Assembly (NCBI GenBank): GCA_028821125.1
Contig: JAPPHD010000024.1
Location: forward strand, 1 to 44,219
Reading direction: 5' to 3'
DNA length: 44,219 nucleotides
DNA from: Gammaproteobacteria bacterium
Lineage (GTDB): Bacteria > Pseudomonadota > Gammaproteobacteria > Pseudomonadales > Azotimanducaceae
Made by a program: the position numbers and the translations under genes. A model generated the notes under the pieces. That model saw only the letters and a program-made list of their open reading frames with translations, was not told where the DNA came from and searched no databases. This document shows positions 25,079-33,462 of this stretch, piece by piece (positions within the stretch are counted from its first letter, which is position 1; each line of letters starts with the position of its first letter).

Positions 25079-27277
25079 TCAGCCGTCCGACTCGAGGTCC
25101 CGCAGTTCCGCCGGGTTCAGCGGCAGCCGTATGGAGAACCTGGTGAACGCGCCCACTTCCGACTCGACGTCGATCGAACCGCCGTGCCGGGTGACGATGT
25201 CCGCGGTCAGCGACAGCCCCAGCCCGGTGCCCTTGCCGGTGTCCTTGGTGGTCACGAAGGGTTCGAACATGCGCTGTTTCAGCTCCTCGGGGATGCCGGG
25301 CCCGTTGTCGCGCACCCAGAACTCGAAACCGTCGTCGAGCCGGCGGCTGCCGATCTCCAGCTCCGGCTTGTAATCGCCGTCGAGCGATTCGCGTTTCTCG
25401 TCGATCGCCTGGCAGGCGTTGGTGAGGATGTTCAGGAAAGCGCGGCTCAGGTCCTGGGGCACCACCTCGAGCATGCCGATGTTCTCGTCGAGGCTCTCCT
25501 GCATCTTCAGGTTGAAGTCGGTGTTCTCGGCGCGCATGGCGTGATAGGCGAGGTCCCGGTACTGCTTGAGCAGCGCGTTGAGGTCGGTTTCCCGCCAGTC
25601 GCCGCCCTCGGCCCGGGAATGCTCCAGCATGCTGTGCACGATGCCGTCGGCGCGGCTGCTGTGCTCGCGCACCTTGCCCAGGTTCGTGCGCAGGTCGCCG
25701 AGGATCTCGTTGATCTCTTCGACCATCTCGGCGTCCTGGTCTTCGGTTTCCTCCAGGATCTCGCCGATCTCGTCGATGAGTTCCACCGACACTTCGGTGA
25801 AGTTGTTGACGAAATTGAGAGGATTCTTGATCTCGTGGGCCACCCCGGCGGTCAACTGGCCGAGGGACGCCAGTTTCTCCTCGGCGACGATCTGTTCCTG
25901 GGCGCGGTGCAGGCGCTCCAGGGCGTTCTCGAGGTCCTTGTTCTTGCCGTCGAGTTCCTGGGCGAGCTTCTCGACGAGGTTCAGCCGCTGCACCTCCAGG
26001 GCATAGCGCCGGAAAACCTCCAGGGCGTTGGCCATGTCGGTGACCTCGTCGTTGCCGGAAACGTTGACCGGGGCTTCCAGGTCGCCGCTGGCCATGTCCC
26101 GCATGGAGACGGCCAGGCCCACCAGGCGCCGAATCAGGTAACGGCCGACGAACAGCCAGCCGATGAGCACGGCGCCGGCAACGCTCAGCATGGTCAGCAG
26201 CACCAGCACCAGGATGCCGGTGGCCGCGGCGGACTGGGACATGGCGTTGACGGTGACGGCGTCGGTGTTCACCTCTTCGACCAGCCGTTCCATGTCGCGC
26301 AGCAGTTCGGCGGATGCTTCGCGGCCGGCGGACAGCGCTTCCCGTTCCTGGCGCAGCCGCTCGAGTGTTTCCCGGCGCAGCGCGAACACCCCCTGGGGGG
26401 ACTCGCCGATTTCCACGAGGCGCACGACGTCCCGGGTGAGCGACTCCATGGGCATGTGCATCTCCAGCCGCCTGACCACCCGGCGCAGGTTGTAGGCGGC
26501 GCTCTGGAAACGCTCTTCCAGGGGCCCGAGCAGGTCGCGGTCGGTGAGCACCAGGGTCTCGCCCATGTGCAGCCCGGCCAGGTTCGCCTGCTGGCTGATC
26601 TCGATCAGGTCGCGGTAATAGGCGAGCTCTTCGCTCCAGTCGCGCTGGGCGAGGGGTTGCGCCGCATCGCCGAGATTGCGGATGCCCTCCACCAGGAAGA
26701 ACCCCTGATCGTCGATGGCGGCCACCACCTCGCGTTCGATGCCTCGGTTGACCTCGCCGAGTTCCTCGGACAGCCCCTCCAGGGAGCGTTCGATCTCCAG
26801 CCGCCGTCCGGAGGACTGGTACACCTCTTCGAGCAGGGCCCCGAAACTTCGCAGCCGCGACTGGAGCGCCTGTACCTGGCCGTCCAGGGAGGCTCCCGCA
26901 CTCAACTCCTCCACGACGTCGAGCAGCTCTTCCCGCTCCCACAGCACCTCTCCGGAAACCGCCTCGTGTTCGTCCAGGGAGGTCGCCGACACCATGCGCA
27001 CCGCGCCGTTCACCAGGGTGGCGCTCTGGCGGGCGACTTCCACGGTCCGGCTCAGGTTGGGGATGCTCTGCACGGCCAGGCGCGACTGGTAGTCGACGAT
27101 CTCGTCCAGGAAGTAGTAGGCAACGAAACTGGCGATGCTCACGAGCGCCACGCTGCCGAACAGCCCCATGTAGATCTGCGGGCCGATGCCGATCCGCTTC
27201 CTGATGGCCCGCACCTCCCTGGCATCGGGAGCCGGCGCTTTTCCGGTTACGGCACTGCTCTCCGGCGTGTCGCTCAT
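25079..27277 (-). CDS. Membrane sensor histidine kinase
   Basis: A 732-residue two-component kinase. It has transmembrane helices at about 33-57 and 352-376 flanking a long helical periplasmic sensor domain (~295 residues, TorS-like in predicted helicity), a HAMP region (377-430), a coiled coil (about 430-470), and HisKA with phospho-acceptor His481 in AGVAHEIKNPLNFV. The HATPase domain has the N box NILTNACQAI (616-625), DNGPGIP (657-663) and GKGTGLGLSL (681-690). It ends without a receiver domain. Its start overlaps the stop of the periplasmic binding-protein gene by four bases, which suggests that the binding protein is its ligand receptor, and a REC-phosphatase two genes upstream is the likely response partner. 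Confidence 0.93.
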   Translation of the reverse strand: MSDTPESSAVTGKAPAPDAREVRAIRKRIGIGPQIYMGLFGSVALVSIASFVAYYFLDEIVDYQSRLAVQSIPNLSRTVEVARQSATLVNGAVRMVSATSLDEHEAVSGEVLWEREELLDVVEELSAGASLDGQVQALQSRLRSFGALLEEVYQSSGRRLEIERSLEGLSEELGEVNRGIEREVVAAIDDQGFFLVEGIRNLGDAAQPLAQRDWSEELAYYRDLIEISQQANLAGLHMGETLVLTDRDLLGPLEERFQSAAYNLRRVVRRLEMHMPMESLTRDVVRLVEIGESPQGVFALRRETLERLRQEREALSAGREASAELLRDMERLVEEVNTDAVTVNAMSQSAAATGILVLVLLTMLSVAGAVLIGWLFVGRYLIRRLVGLAVSMRDMASGDLEAPVNVSGNDEVTDMANALEVFRRYALEVQRLNLVEKLAQELDGKNKDLENALERLHRAQEQIVAEEKLASLGQLTAGVAHEIKNPLNFVNNFTEVSVELIDEIGEILEETEDQDAEMVEEINEILGDLRTNLGKVREHSSRADGIVHSMLEHSRAEGGDWRETDLNALLKQYRDLAYHAMRAENTDFNLKMQESLDENIGMLEVVPQDLSRAFLNILTNACQAIDEKRESLDGDYKPELEIGSRRLDDGFEFWVRDNGPGIPEELKQRMFEPFVTTKDTGKGTGLGLSLTADIVTRHGGSIDVESEVGAFTRFSIRLPLNPAELRDLESDG

Positions 27278-28443
27278 CGCCTGGCCATCCTGGCGACCGG
27301 CCTGACCTCGCCGTTGCGGTCGATAACGGTCAGATACACGCGGTCGGAACCCTGATTGTCGTTGGGGCCGTATCCCAGTTCGAATCCGCCGAGGTCAATG
27401 CTGGGTGTCTGCCGCAACGTATCCAGAAACGATGCGGGCGATGCCTGTGGCCCCGCCCGGCGCAATCCCTCCGCGACCAGGCGGCCGGCCAGGTACCCCT
27501 CCAGGGAGACGAAGCCGGGTTCGTTGTCGGTGGCGACCGAGGAGAGGGCCCGCTGATAGCTGGCGACGACCGGAACGCTGCCGTCGCCCGGAAAGGGCAC
27601 CACCTGCGTAATGTAGACGCCTGCCCCGGCCGGACCGAGTTCCTCGGCCAGGGCGGAGGTGCCGACGAACGAGATGTTGACGAAAACGGGGTTGAAGTTG
27701 AGCCGCCTGGCCCACCGGATCAGGGTTGCCGCCGGCTGGTAGGCACCGATGATGATGACCGCCTCGGGGTTGAACCGGCGCAGGTCGAGCAACGGCACCT
27801 TGACGCTTACCGTATTGCGCGGATAGTCCACCTCGGCGGCGAGCGTCAGGCCGTGGGACTCGAGGCCCCGCCGCACGCCCTCGAGGCCGGCCCGGCCATA
27901 GGAGTCGTCCTGGTAGAAGATGCCGATGCGCCGGATGCCGAGATCGCCGGTCAGGCGCGCGACGATCTCGGCGGTTTCCTGGAAGTAGGAGGCCCGCACG
28001 TTGACCACGTTGGCCGGCTCGCCGGCGTCGCGCAGGAACTCCGCACCGGTGAAGGGGGCGATGTAGGGCACACCCGCGTCACTGGTCACCGGCTGTGCCG
28101 CCCTGGAAGTGGGTGTGCCGATGGCGCCGACCAGTGCGAACACATCGTGTTTCTCGATCAGCTCGCGGGTGTTGGCGATGGCCGCTTCGGGCTCGTAGGC
28201 ATCGTCCAGCGTGGTCAGCGCCAGGCGGCGCCCGTGGACGCCGCCGACCCGGTTGACTTCCTCGAATGCCGCGAGCAGTCCCAGTCGCATTCCCGTTCCC
28301 AGGGCACTCGCGGGGCCGCTCAGTGCCGCGGATTGGCCGAACAGGTATTCCGCGGGCTGGCCGAGGTTTGCGGGGTCTTCGCCCGCCGCGGGCAGGGCGG
28401 CGAGCGCGAGCAGTGCCGCTGCGGGCAGCAGCGAGTGCCGCAT
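27274..28443 (-). CDS. Periplasmic ligand-binding protein (Peripla_BP_6, LivK-like)
   Basis: A 389-residue, secreted binding protein (signal peptide LLPAAALLALAALPAAG). It has the Venus-flytrap pattern of branched-chain amino-acid/amide-binding proteins: FGQSAALSGPASALGTGMRL at the start, DDAYEPEAAIANTRELIE, FALVGAIGTPTSRA, VVNVRASYFQETAEIV, and GIFYQDDSYGRAGLEGV. No ABC permease or ATPase genes are nearby. It overlaps the histidine kinase downstream by four bases and the phosphatase upstream by one base. Hence it is most likely a sensory co-receptor for the kinase, not a transporter component. The ligand is not known; amides or amino acids are common for the family. Confidence 0.9.
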   Translation of the reverse strand: MRHSLLPAAALLALAALPAAGEDPANLGQPAEYLFGQSAALSGPASALGTGMRLGLLAAFEEVNRVGGVHGRRLALTTLDDAYEPEAAIANTRELIEKHDVFALVGAIGTPTSRAAQPVTSDAGVPYIAPFTGAEFLRDAGEPANVVNVRASYFQETAEIVARLTGDLGIRRIGIFYQDDSYGRAGLEGVRRGLESHGLTLAAEVDYPRNTVSVKVPLLDLRRFNPEAVIIIGAYQPAATLIRWARRLNFNPVFVNISFVGTSALAEELGPAGAGVYITQVVPFPGDGSVPVVASYQRALSSVATDNEPGFVSLEGYLAGRLVAEGLRRAGPQASPASFLDTLRQTPSIDLGGFELGYGPNDNQGSDRVYLTVIDRNGEVRPVARMARR

Positions 28444-29633
28444 CAGTGCGTTCCGGGCGCGGCGTCCGCCGGTTTGACGGCGTTCCAGCGCAGCGCCAGG
28501 CAGGTCATGTCGTCGAACTGCTCCATGCCGATGGCGAAATCCTCGACGGCCTTTACCACGACATCCACGAGGTCGCCCATGGCCGAATGGCGTTTTTCGC
28601 CCAGTTGAACGTCCAGGCGGTCTTCGCCGAATTCATCGTCGGTTGTGTTGCACGCCTCGGTAATGCCGTCCGTATAAAAAAACAGCGCATCGCCGATGTC
28701 GAGCTGGACTTCGTCCTGATTGAACTCGTGGCCGGGCACAATGCCAAGGGCCAGGTTGCCGGTTTGCGGAACGGCCTCGATGGCGCCGTTGCCTCCGCGC
28801 ACGATGCGCGGCGGGTTGTGCCCGCCGTTTGAGAACTGCAGCCTGCCGTCGCGCAGGTCCAGCACGCCGTAGAACAGGGTCACGAACATGCACGCATCGT
28901 TCTCCTGGCTGAGCAGCTCGTTGACCTCGCTCAGGCAGTAGGCGGGCGATTCGTGGTTGCGCGCCGCGGATTTCAGGAGGGCCCTTGTCACCATGGTAAA
29001 AAGCGCCGCCGGCACGCCCTTGCCGGAGACATCGGCGATCACCAGCCCCAGCCGGTGATCGTCCAGCCTGAAATAGTCGTAGAAGTCGCCGCCGATCTCC
29101 CGTGCTGGGGTCATCTGGGCATAGAGGTCGTAATACTCGCTGGGGGGCGGCACCGCGGGCAGCACCGACTCCTGCACGTTCTTGGCGACCGCAAGCTCCT
29201 GCTTCAGCGAGACCAGGCGGTCGCGGGAAGCGAGCGCCTGCTGGATCATCTCGATATGCGCCAGCGTCTTCTCGATGGTGATCTGCAGGTCGTTGAAGTC
29301 GATGGGCTTGGTGACGAAGTCGAACGCCCCCCGGTTCATGGCGGTGCGGATGTTTGCCATGTCGCCGTAGGCGGAAATGATGACGGCGCAAATCTCCGGA
29401 TTGGCGCTTTCGAGCTGGCTCAACAGGGTGAGCCCGTCCATTTCCGGCATGTTGATATCGGAGAGTACCAGGCGGATGTCAGGGTTATTCTCGAGGGTCT
29501 CCAGCGCTTCCACGCCGTTGTGGGCGAAGAGGAATTCGAATTCTCCCTTGCGGATGCGCCTGCGAAACCGCTGGCGTACCAGCAACTCGAGGTCAACCTC
29601 GTCGTCGACCATCAGGATTCGTGAATTAGCCAT
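28443..29633 (-). CDS. Response regulator with PP2C-type serine phosphatase output (RsbU-like)
   Basis: A 396-residue protein with an N-terminal receiver (acidic Asp10/Asp11, phospho-acceptor Asp59 in LVLSDINMPEMDG, Ser87 and Lys109), a coiled-coil linker (about 120-150), and a SpoIIE/PP2C domain with GGDFYDYF (181-188), VIADVSGKGVPAA (Asp201) and FYTDGITEA. It has the composition of partner-switch phosphatases that dephosphorylate a STAS protein to release the anti-sigma kinase. The stop overlaps the binding-protein start by one base and the STAS gene lies 27 bp upstream. The likely signal path is histidine kinase to this receiver, which then switches the phosphatase. Confidence 0.93.
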   Translation of the reverse strand: MANSRILMVDDEVDLELLVRQRFRRRIRKGEFEFLFAHNGVEALETLENNPDIRLVLSDINMPEMDGLTLLSQLESANPEICAVIISAYGDMANIRTAMNRGAFDFVTKPIDFNDLQITIEKTLAHIEMIQQALASRDRLVSLKQELAVAKNVQESVLPAVPPPSEYYDLYAQMTPAREIGGDFYDYFRLDDHRLGLVIADVSGKGVPAALFTMVTRALLKSAARNHESPAYCLSEVNELLSQENDACMFVTLFYGVLDLRDGRLQFSNGGHNPPRIVRGGNGAIEAVPQTGNLALGIVPGHEFNQDEVQLDIGDALFFYTDGITEACNTTDDEFGEDRLDVQLGEKRHSAMGDLVDVVVKAVEDFAIGMEQFDDMTCLALRWNAVKPADAAPGTH

Positions 29634-29660
29634 GGCGGCGGCCGGGCTGCCAGACCTTGC

Positions 29661-30011
29661 TCAGATGGCCCCGAGCGCCTCGTCGCGGCTGGAGTGAACG
29701 GCAAGGATCTTGTCGAACCCGCTAACCGCGAACACCTCGGCGATCTGTTTGGACAGGCCGCAGAACACCGACTTGCCGCCTCGTGACTGCGTATCCCGCG
29801 CCGCCACCAGCAGTACCCTCAAGCCGGCACTGCTTATGTAGTTCAGACCGCTGAAGTCGAATACCAGTACGGACTGGCCCCCTTCCAGTTGATCCCGGAT
29901 GACACCTTCCAACGTTCCCGCGTTGGTGCCGTCCACGCGCCCGCTGGGACACAGGATCACCCCCTTGTCGTGCTGTTCGGTTTCTACCGAAAGTTGAGTC
30001 TGATCGCTCAT
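29661..30011 (-). CDS. STAS-domain anti-sigma factor antagonist
   Basis: A 116-residue single STAS domain protein of the SpoIIAA/RsbV type. The core LVFDFSGLNYISSAGLRVLL (about 49-68) carries the Ser60/Ser61 pair where phosphorylation by the cognate kinase occurs, followed by VAARDTQSRGGKSVFCGL. Its stop is 27 bp before the phosphatase gene, and its start abuts the stop of the anti-sigma kinase gene (29661-30011 next to 30012-30464 with no gap). It should be phosphorylated by the kinase and dephosphorylated by the PP2C protein. Confidence 0.93.
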   Translation of the reverse strand: MSDQTQLSVETEQHDKGVILCPSGRVDGTNAGTLEGVIRDQLEGGQSVLVFDFSGLNYISSAGLRVLLVAARDTQSRGGKSVFCGLSKQIAEVFAVSGFDKILAVHSSRDEALGAI

Positions 30012-30464
30012 TCAATTCTCCGTTTTCATCCGCAAGGTAATCCGATTGACGTCACCCTCCCGCTCGTAGCTCGCGCTGTCGGCAAACTGCGTCACAAAAA
30101 AAACGCCCAACCCGCCTATGGGCCGCTCGTCCAGCTCCTGTGACGTATCCGGCTTCGGTGCATCCTGGAACGGGTCGAATGCGGCGCCATTATCCTCCAA
30201 TTGCGCGGTCACGCCATGCGGCGTGCGAGTGAGGCGCACGCGCAGCAGCGGTTCCGCTACCTCCGGCAGTGCGTAATTGACGCTGTTCGTGACGAGTTCG
30301 TCAAGAACCAGGTTCAATCGGAAAGGGATTTCCCCCTCGATTGAGTGACTGGCGGCAAACTGCTCGATGGTTTCCGCCAGTGCGCCCAGGGCCTGGGTGA
30401 GTTCCGGTGCCAGGCACACGTCGACGCTAGTCTCGATAGAGGCTGGTTTGCCGGTGTCAAGCAT
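30012..30464 (-). CDS. Anti-sigma regulatory factor (HATPase_c_2 serine kinase, RsbW-like)
   Basis: A 150-residue GHKL-fold protein. The ATP-binding motifs are LVLDELVTNSVNYA (N box), EDNGAAFDP (G1) and GGLGVFFVTQ (G2), typical of RsbW/SpoIIAB-type anti-sigma factors or their relatives such as BtrW/HsbR-like kinases. It overlaps the alpha-E gene upstream by eight bases and abuts the STAS gene downstream. No sigma factor or FlgM-like target gene is next to it, so the output is not encoded in this stretch. It could bind an unlinked sigma factor or a diguanylate cyclase, as in other partner switches. Confidence 0.92.
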   Translation of the reverse strand: MLDTGKPASIETSVDVCLAPELTQALGALAETIEQFAASHSIEGEIPFRLNLVLDELVTNSVNYALPEVAEPLLRVRLTRTPHGVTAQLEDNGAAFDPFQDAPKPDTSQELDERPIGGLGVFFVTQFADSASYEREGDVNRITLRMKTEN

Positions 30465-31428
30465 TCACCGGATAGTACACGTAACTCCGTTCAAGGGCAT
30501 CATGAAATTCCCGGAACTGAAGGCGTATCGGCCCGAGGCTTCGGGAATCCGGGGGTTCGTTGTCTGCAGACGATTCTGCGTACCTGTCGAAAAGGTCGTC
30601 GAGCCGGTGCAGAATTGCGAACGGAGGAGGCCGGGATTCGCCGGGCGGGGCGGGGTCAATGACGCTGAGGCCGGAGTGCAGCCGCTCCAGGCAGAAACGG
30701 AGCGAAAAAGGCAGCTCCGGTTCGTGCACCAGCAGTTGCAGGACATTGCCTTCCTCGAAGGCGCCGCCGTACTCGTGGCCGTATGCCTCGAACGCGTTGC
30801 AGGACCGAAGCAGAACCGGCCACTCGGCGTCGCCGTGCGCGTAAGCCGAACCTTCGCCGCAGTGCGCCGCGAGCAGCGAGCCTACCAACTGCGCCCGTTC
30901 GACGTACTTGCCGAGCTGCATGAAACACCACTCTTCGCCGTGGCGCATCGAGGTATCGCAGACGCCGTGAAAGCGCTCGATGCCCTCGGCGATGTCCCGG
31001 TAGAGCAGCTCCGGCTCACGCTTCCACACGTCGACCAGCCGTGTCCGGCGCAGCGCCAGGTATTCCCGGTTGAGGCTCGACCAGATGCGGGGACCGATGC
31101 TGCTGCGCACCTCGCGGGCGTTCTCCCGGGCGGCGGTCATGCAGTTCAGCATGGAAGCGGGGTTGCCGGTCTCGAAGGTCAACAGGTCGGTGAGCGTGTA
31201 TCCGTCCGCGAACAGATAGTCGTCGTCCTCCAGGCTGCCGGGCGGGACGAATTCCGACGGGTCGGCGCCGAGGCCGGCGAACAGCAGTTGCCAGCCTTTG
31301 GCGATTTCCGCGGCGGAACCCACCGGCAGCCGCTGCACCTGCAGGCTGACCAGGCGCGCGCTGAATTCAGTCCTTTCCAGGTAGCGGTTCATCCAGTAGA
31401 GGCTGTCGGCGACCCGCGCTAGCATCAA
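30457..31428 (-). CDS. Alpha-E domain-containing protein (DUF403)
   Basis: A 323-residue all-helical protein with the classic start MLARVADSLYWMNRYLERTE and the ARENAREVRSSIG block. Function is not well defined, though the family is tied genetically to circularly permuted ATP-grasp proteins and transglutaminase-like proteins, and is thought to act in small-peptide or glutamate-type ligation pathways. It follows the ATP-grasp gene by one base (stop at 31430, start at 31428). It overlaps the anti-sigma kinase gene downstream by eight bases, so a single mRNA may carry all of these genes. No transglutaminase gene follows, unlike the usual triad. Confidence 0.92.
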   Translation of the reverse strand: MMLARVADSLYWMNRYLERTEFSARLVSLQVQRLPVGSAAEIAKGWQLLFAGLGADPSEFVPPGSLEDDDYLFADGYTLTDLLTFETGNPASMLNCMTAARENAREVRSSIGPRIWSSLNREYLALRRTRLVDVWKREPELLYRDIAEGIERFHGVCDTSMRHGEEWCFMQLGKYVERAQLVGSLLAAHCGEGSAYAHGDAEWPVLLRSCNAFEAYGHEYGGAFEEGNVLQLLVHEPELPFSLRFCLERLHSGLSVIDPAPPGESRPPPFAILHRLDDLFDRYAESSADNEPPDSRSLGPIRLQFREFHDALERSYVYYPVNA

Positions 31429-31429
31429 C

Positions 31430-32944
31430 CTACCGTCCGGCCCACTCCCGGTCTTCGACGATCCAGGCGTCCTTGGCGCCGCCGCCCTGGCTGGAGTTCA
31501 CTACCAGGCTCCCCTTGCGCAGCGCCACGCGGCAGAGCCCGCCTGGAACCACGCGCGTCTCTGCGCCGTGCAGCACGAACGGCCTGAGGTCGACATGGCG
31601 TGACTCGACACGGCCGTCGACCAGGCAGGGGGCCCGGGACAGGTCCAGCGTCGGCTGTGCAATGTAGTTTGCGGGATTGGCGCGGATCCTCTCGGCGAAC
31701 GCCTTGCGCTCGGCGCGGCTGGCGTGCACGCCCACCAGCATGTCATAGCCGCCGGATTCCCCCACCGCCTTCACCACAACCTCGTCGAGGTTCTCGAGGG
31801 TGTAGGCGAGCCCTTCCGGTTCCCGGCAGAGATGGGTTTCCACGTTGAGCAGAACGGGTTCTTCGTCGAGGTAATAGCGAATGATGCGCGGCACGTAGGC
31901 GTAGACGGCCTTGTCGTCCGCCACGCCGGTTCCCGGGGCGTTGGCCATTGCCAGGTTGCCCTTCCTGTAGACCTCGAAGAGCCCGGGCACGCCGAGCACA
32001 GAGTCTCGGCGGAACGCCTCGGGATCGATGAAGTCGTCGTCGAGCCGCCGGTAGAGAACGTCCACGGGGCGCAGGCCCCGGGTGGTGCGCATGTACAGCC
32101 GGTCTCCCTCTACGGTCAGGTCGTCGCCCCGCACCAGTTCGATCCCCATCTCGGAGGCGAGGAAGGCGTGTTCGTAGTAGGCGGAGTTGAAGATGCCGGG
32201 GGTGAGCAGGGCGATGCTCGGAGACTCGCCGTTCGGCGACAGCGATTGCAGCACCCGCAGCAACTCGGCGCCGTATTGCTCGACCGGGCGTACCCGGTAG
32301 CCCCTGAACACCCGTGGCCAGGCCCGGCGGATCGCCTGGCGGCAGGCAAGCATGTAGGAGACGCCCGAAGGAACACGCAGATTGTCCTCCAGCACCATGA
32401 AGCCGTCGTGGGTACGGACGATGTCGCTGCCGCAGACCGACACATAGGCATCGAGGGGCACTTTCACGCCTTCCATTTCCGGACGGTAGTTGGGGCAGCC
32501 CCGCACCAGGTCCTCGGGCACCACGCCGTCCCGGAGGATGCTGGCCCGGCCGTAGACGTCGGCCAGAAACAGGTTCAGTGCCCGAACCCGCTGAACGAGC
32601 CCCCGCTCGATGTGTTCCCATTCGCTCGCGAGCAACAGCCGGGGTACGCAGTCGACGGGGAAGACCCGTTCGATGGACTCCTCGTCACCATAGACCGTAA
32701 AGGTGATTCCCTCGTGCAGCAGCGCGCGGTTCACCCGCTGCTGCAGGCTGCCGAGTTCGTCGGCGGGCAGTTCCGTGAGCGCGCCGATCAGCGCATGACA
32801 TTGTGGCCGCGGCTGCCCGGGAGCGGCGAACATCTCGTCGTGGTAGCGTTCTTCGAACTCGTATCCGCCGAAAAGGGGGGAAGAAGCAGGGCCCGGCTGG
32901 CCAAGCCCGGCATCGTTGGTGGCGCCAGTGGGATCGGCGTGCAA
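31430..32944 (-). CDS. Circularly permuted type 2 ATP-grasp protein (DUF404/DUF407)
   Basis: A 504-residue protein of the circularly permuted ATP-grasp class. Key blocks are HYD-like EERYHDEMF at the start, RALLHEGITFTVYGDEE, ERVFPVDCVPRLLLASEW, the ATP-site segment VLEDNLRVPSGVSYMLACRQ, VDVLYRRLDDDFIDPEAF, VKAVGESGGYDMLVG and the C-terminal VVPGGLCRVALRKGSLVVNS. Products of this family form peptide-like bonds, but the substrate here is unknown. It is the first gene of the long minus-strand run; the next gene, alpha-E, starts one base downstream of its stop. The gene opens a 518-bp spacer leading to the divergent TonB receptor. Confidence 0.93.
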   Translation of the reverse strand: MHADPTGATNDAGLGQPGPASSPLFGGYEFEERYHDEMFAAPGQPRPQCHALIGALTELPADELGSLQQRVNRALLHEGITFTVYGDEESIERVFPVDCVPRLLLASEWEHIERGLVQRVRALNLFLADVYGRASILRDGVVPEDLVRGCPNYRPEMEGVKVPLDAYVSVCGSDIVRTHDGFMVLEDNLRVPSGVSYMLACRQAIRRAWPRVFRGYRVRPVEQYGAELLRVLQSLSPNGESPSIALLTPGIFNSAYYEHAFLASEMGIELVRGDDLTVEGDRLYMRTTRGLRPVDVLYRRLDDDFIDPEAFRRDSVLGVPGLFEVYRKGNLAMANAPGTGVADDKAVYAYVPRIIRYYLDEEPVLLNVETHLCREPEGLAYTLENLDEVVVKAVGESGGYDMLVGVHASRAERKAFAERIRANPANYIAQPTLDLSRAPCLVDGRVESRHVDLRPFVLHGAETRVVPGGLCRVALRKGSLVVNSSQGGGAKDAWIVEDREWAGR

Positions 32945-33186
32945 AGCGGGTCAACCCTCCCGAGTGGCAATCACGTCATGATACCCGCCGGCGGGACCAT
33001 GATTTCCGGGTGGTGCGTCGCGTGGTGAGACAACCACCGGGACTGCCTTTGATTCTACGCTGGTACAGAGTGGTTTCAAGTGCGCTCGGGGAAGTGGGGA
33101 AGGTGCGCGGGGATGGCCGTTGCGACCGTATTCTTGAATCAATGCTAATTCTCGCAGCCCTTTTCAAGCCATTGCTTGTAGTTTTT

Positions 33187-33233
33187 TTATTATCATAAAA
33201 AGTATTAATAATCAGGTATTTAAATAATGATAA
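33187..33233 (+). promoter_or_regulatory. Candidate Fur-like operator region upstream of the TonB receptor
   Basis: AATAATGATAA at 33223-33233 matches ten bases of the consensus half-palindrome GATAATGATAATC. TTTATTATCATAAAAA at about 33187-33202 gives a second similar core on the other orientation. Both sit in the AT-rich part of the spacer, ~230 bases from the start codon. A Fur site would be logical for a TonB receptor, but the match is partial and not tested. Confidence 0.25.
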
Positions 33234-33376
33234 CGTTTGCATTTGTAACACATTTTTAATTTTGTTCTCTATACAACTATTGCGGAATCACTGCCAAACG
33301 ATGAGAATGCGCCGGTTGTGGCAGGTCGAACGGGATGCGCCCGGAAAGCGCCCGCTTCGTCCCGGAAATTTTAACG

Positions 33377-33419
33377 GCAACCGGCTGCCTGATGTGAACA
33401 CAGAAGCGCTTCCGGTTGC
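33377..33419 (+). promoter_or_regulatory. 5' leader stem-loop of the TonB receptor gene
   Basis: GCAACCGG at 33377-33384 pairs with CCGGTTGC at 33412-33419 over a 27-base loop, ending 43 bases before the ATG. GGCTGCC at 33383-33389 can also pair with GGCAGCC just downstream. This could be a leader structure; no known riboswitch class fits. Confidence 0.3.
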
Positions 33420-33462
33420 AGTTGGCAGCCACGTCGGCAGCCACTGAAGAAGGGGACAAGCA

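Larger units (their letters stand above)
32945..33462. other. 518-bp divergent spacer with an AT-rich core
   Basis: Between the ATP-grasp gene (minus) and the TonB receptor (plus) lies a non-coding stretch that is GC-rich at both ends and very AT-rich at about 33140-33290. It contains Fur-like half-sites and a leader stem-loop, given separately. I see no riboswitch consensus and no small gene. Confidence 0.55.

Noticed and set aside
24731-27355. 874-codon plus-strand frame
   Set aside because: It is antisense to the Amt and histidine kinase genes and is His/Gln/Val-rich, typical of a shadow in GC-rich DNA.
33290-33462. Cobalamin riboswitch ahead of the TonB receptor
   Set aside because: A GCCACTG string is present, but the conserved CCCCGCAACTG core and the flanking helices are absent.
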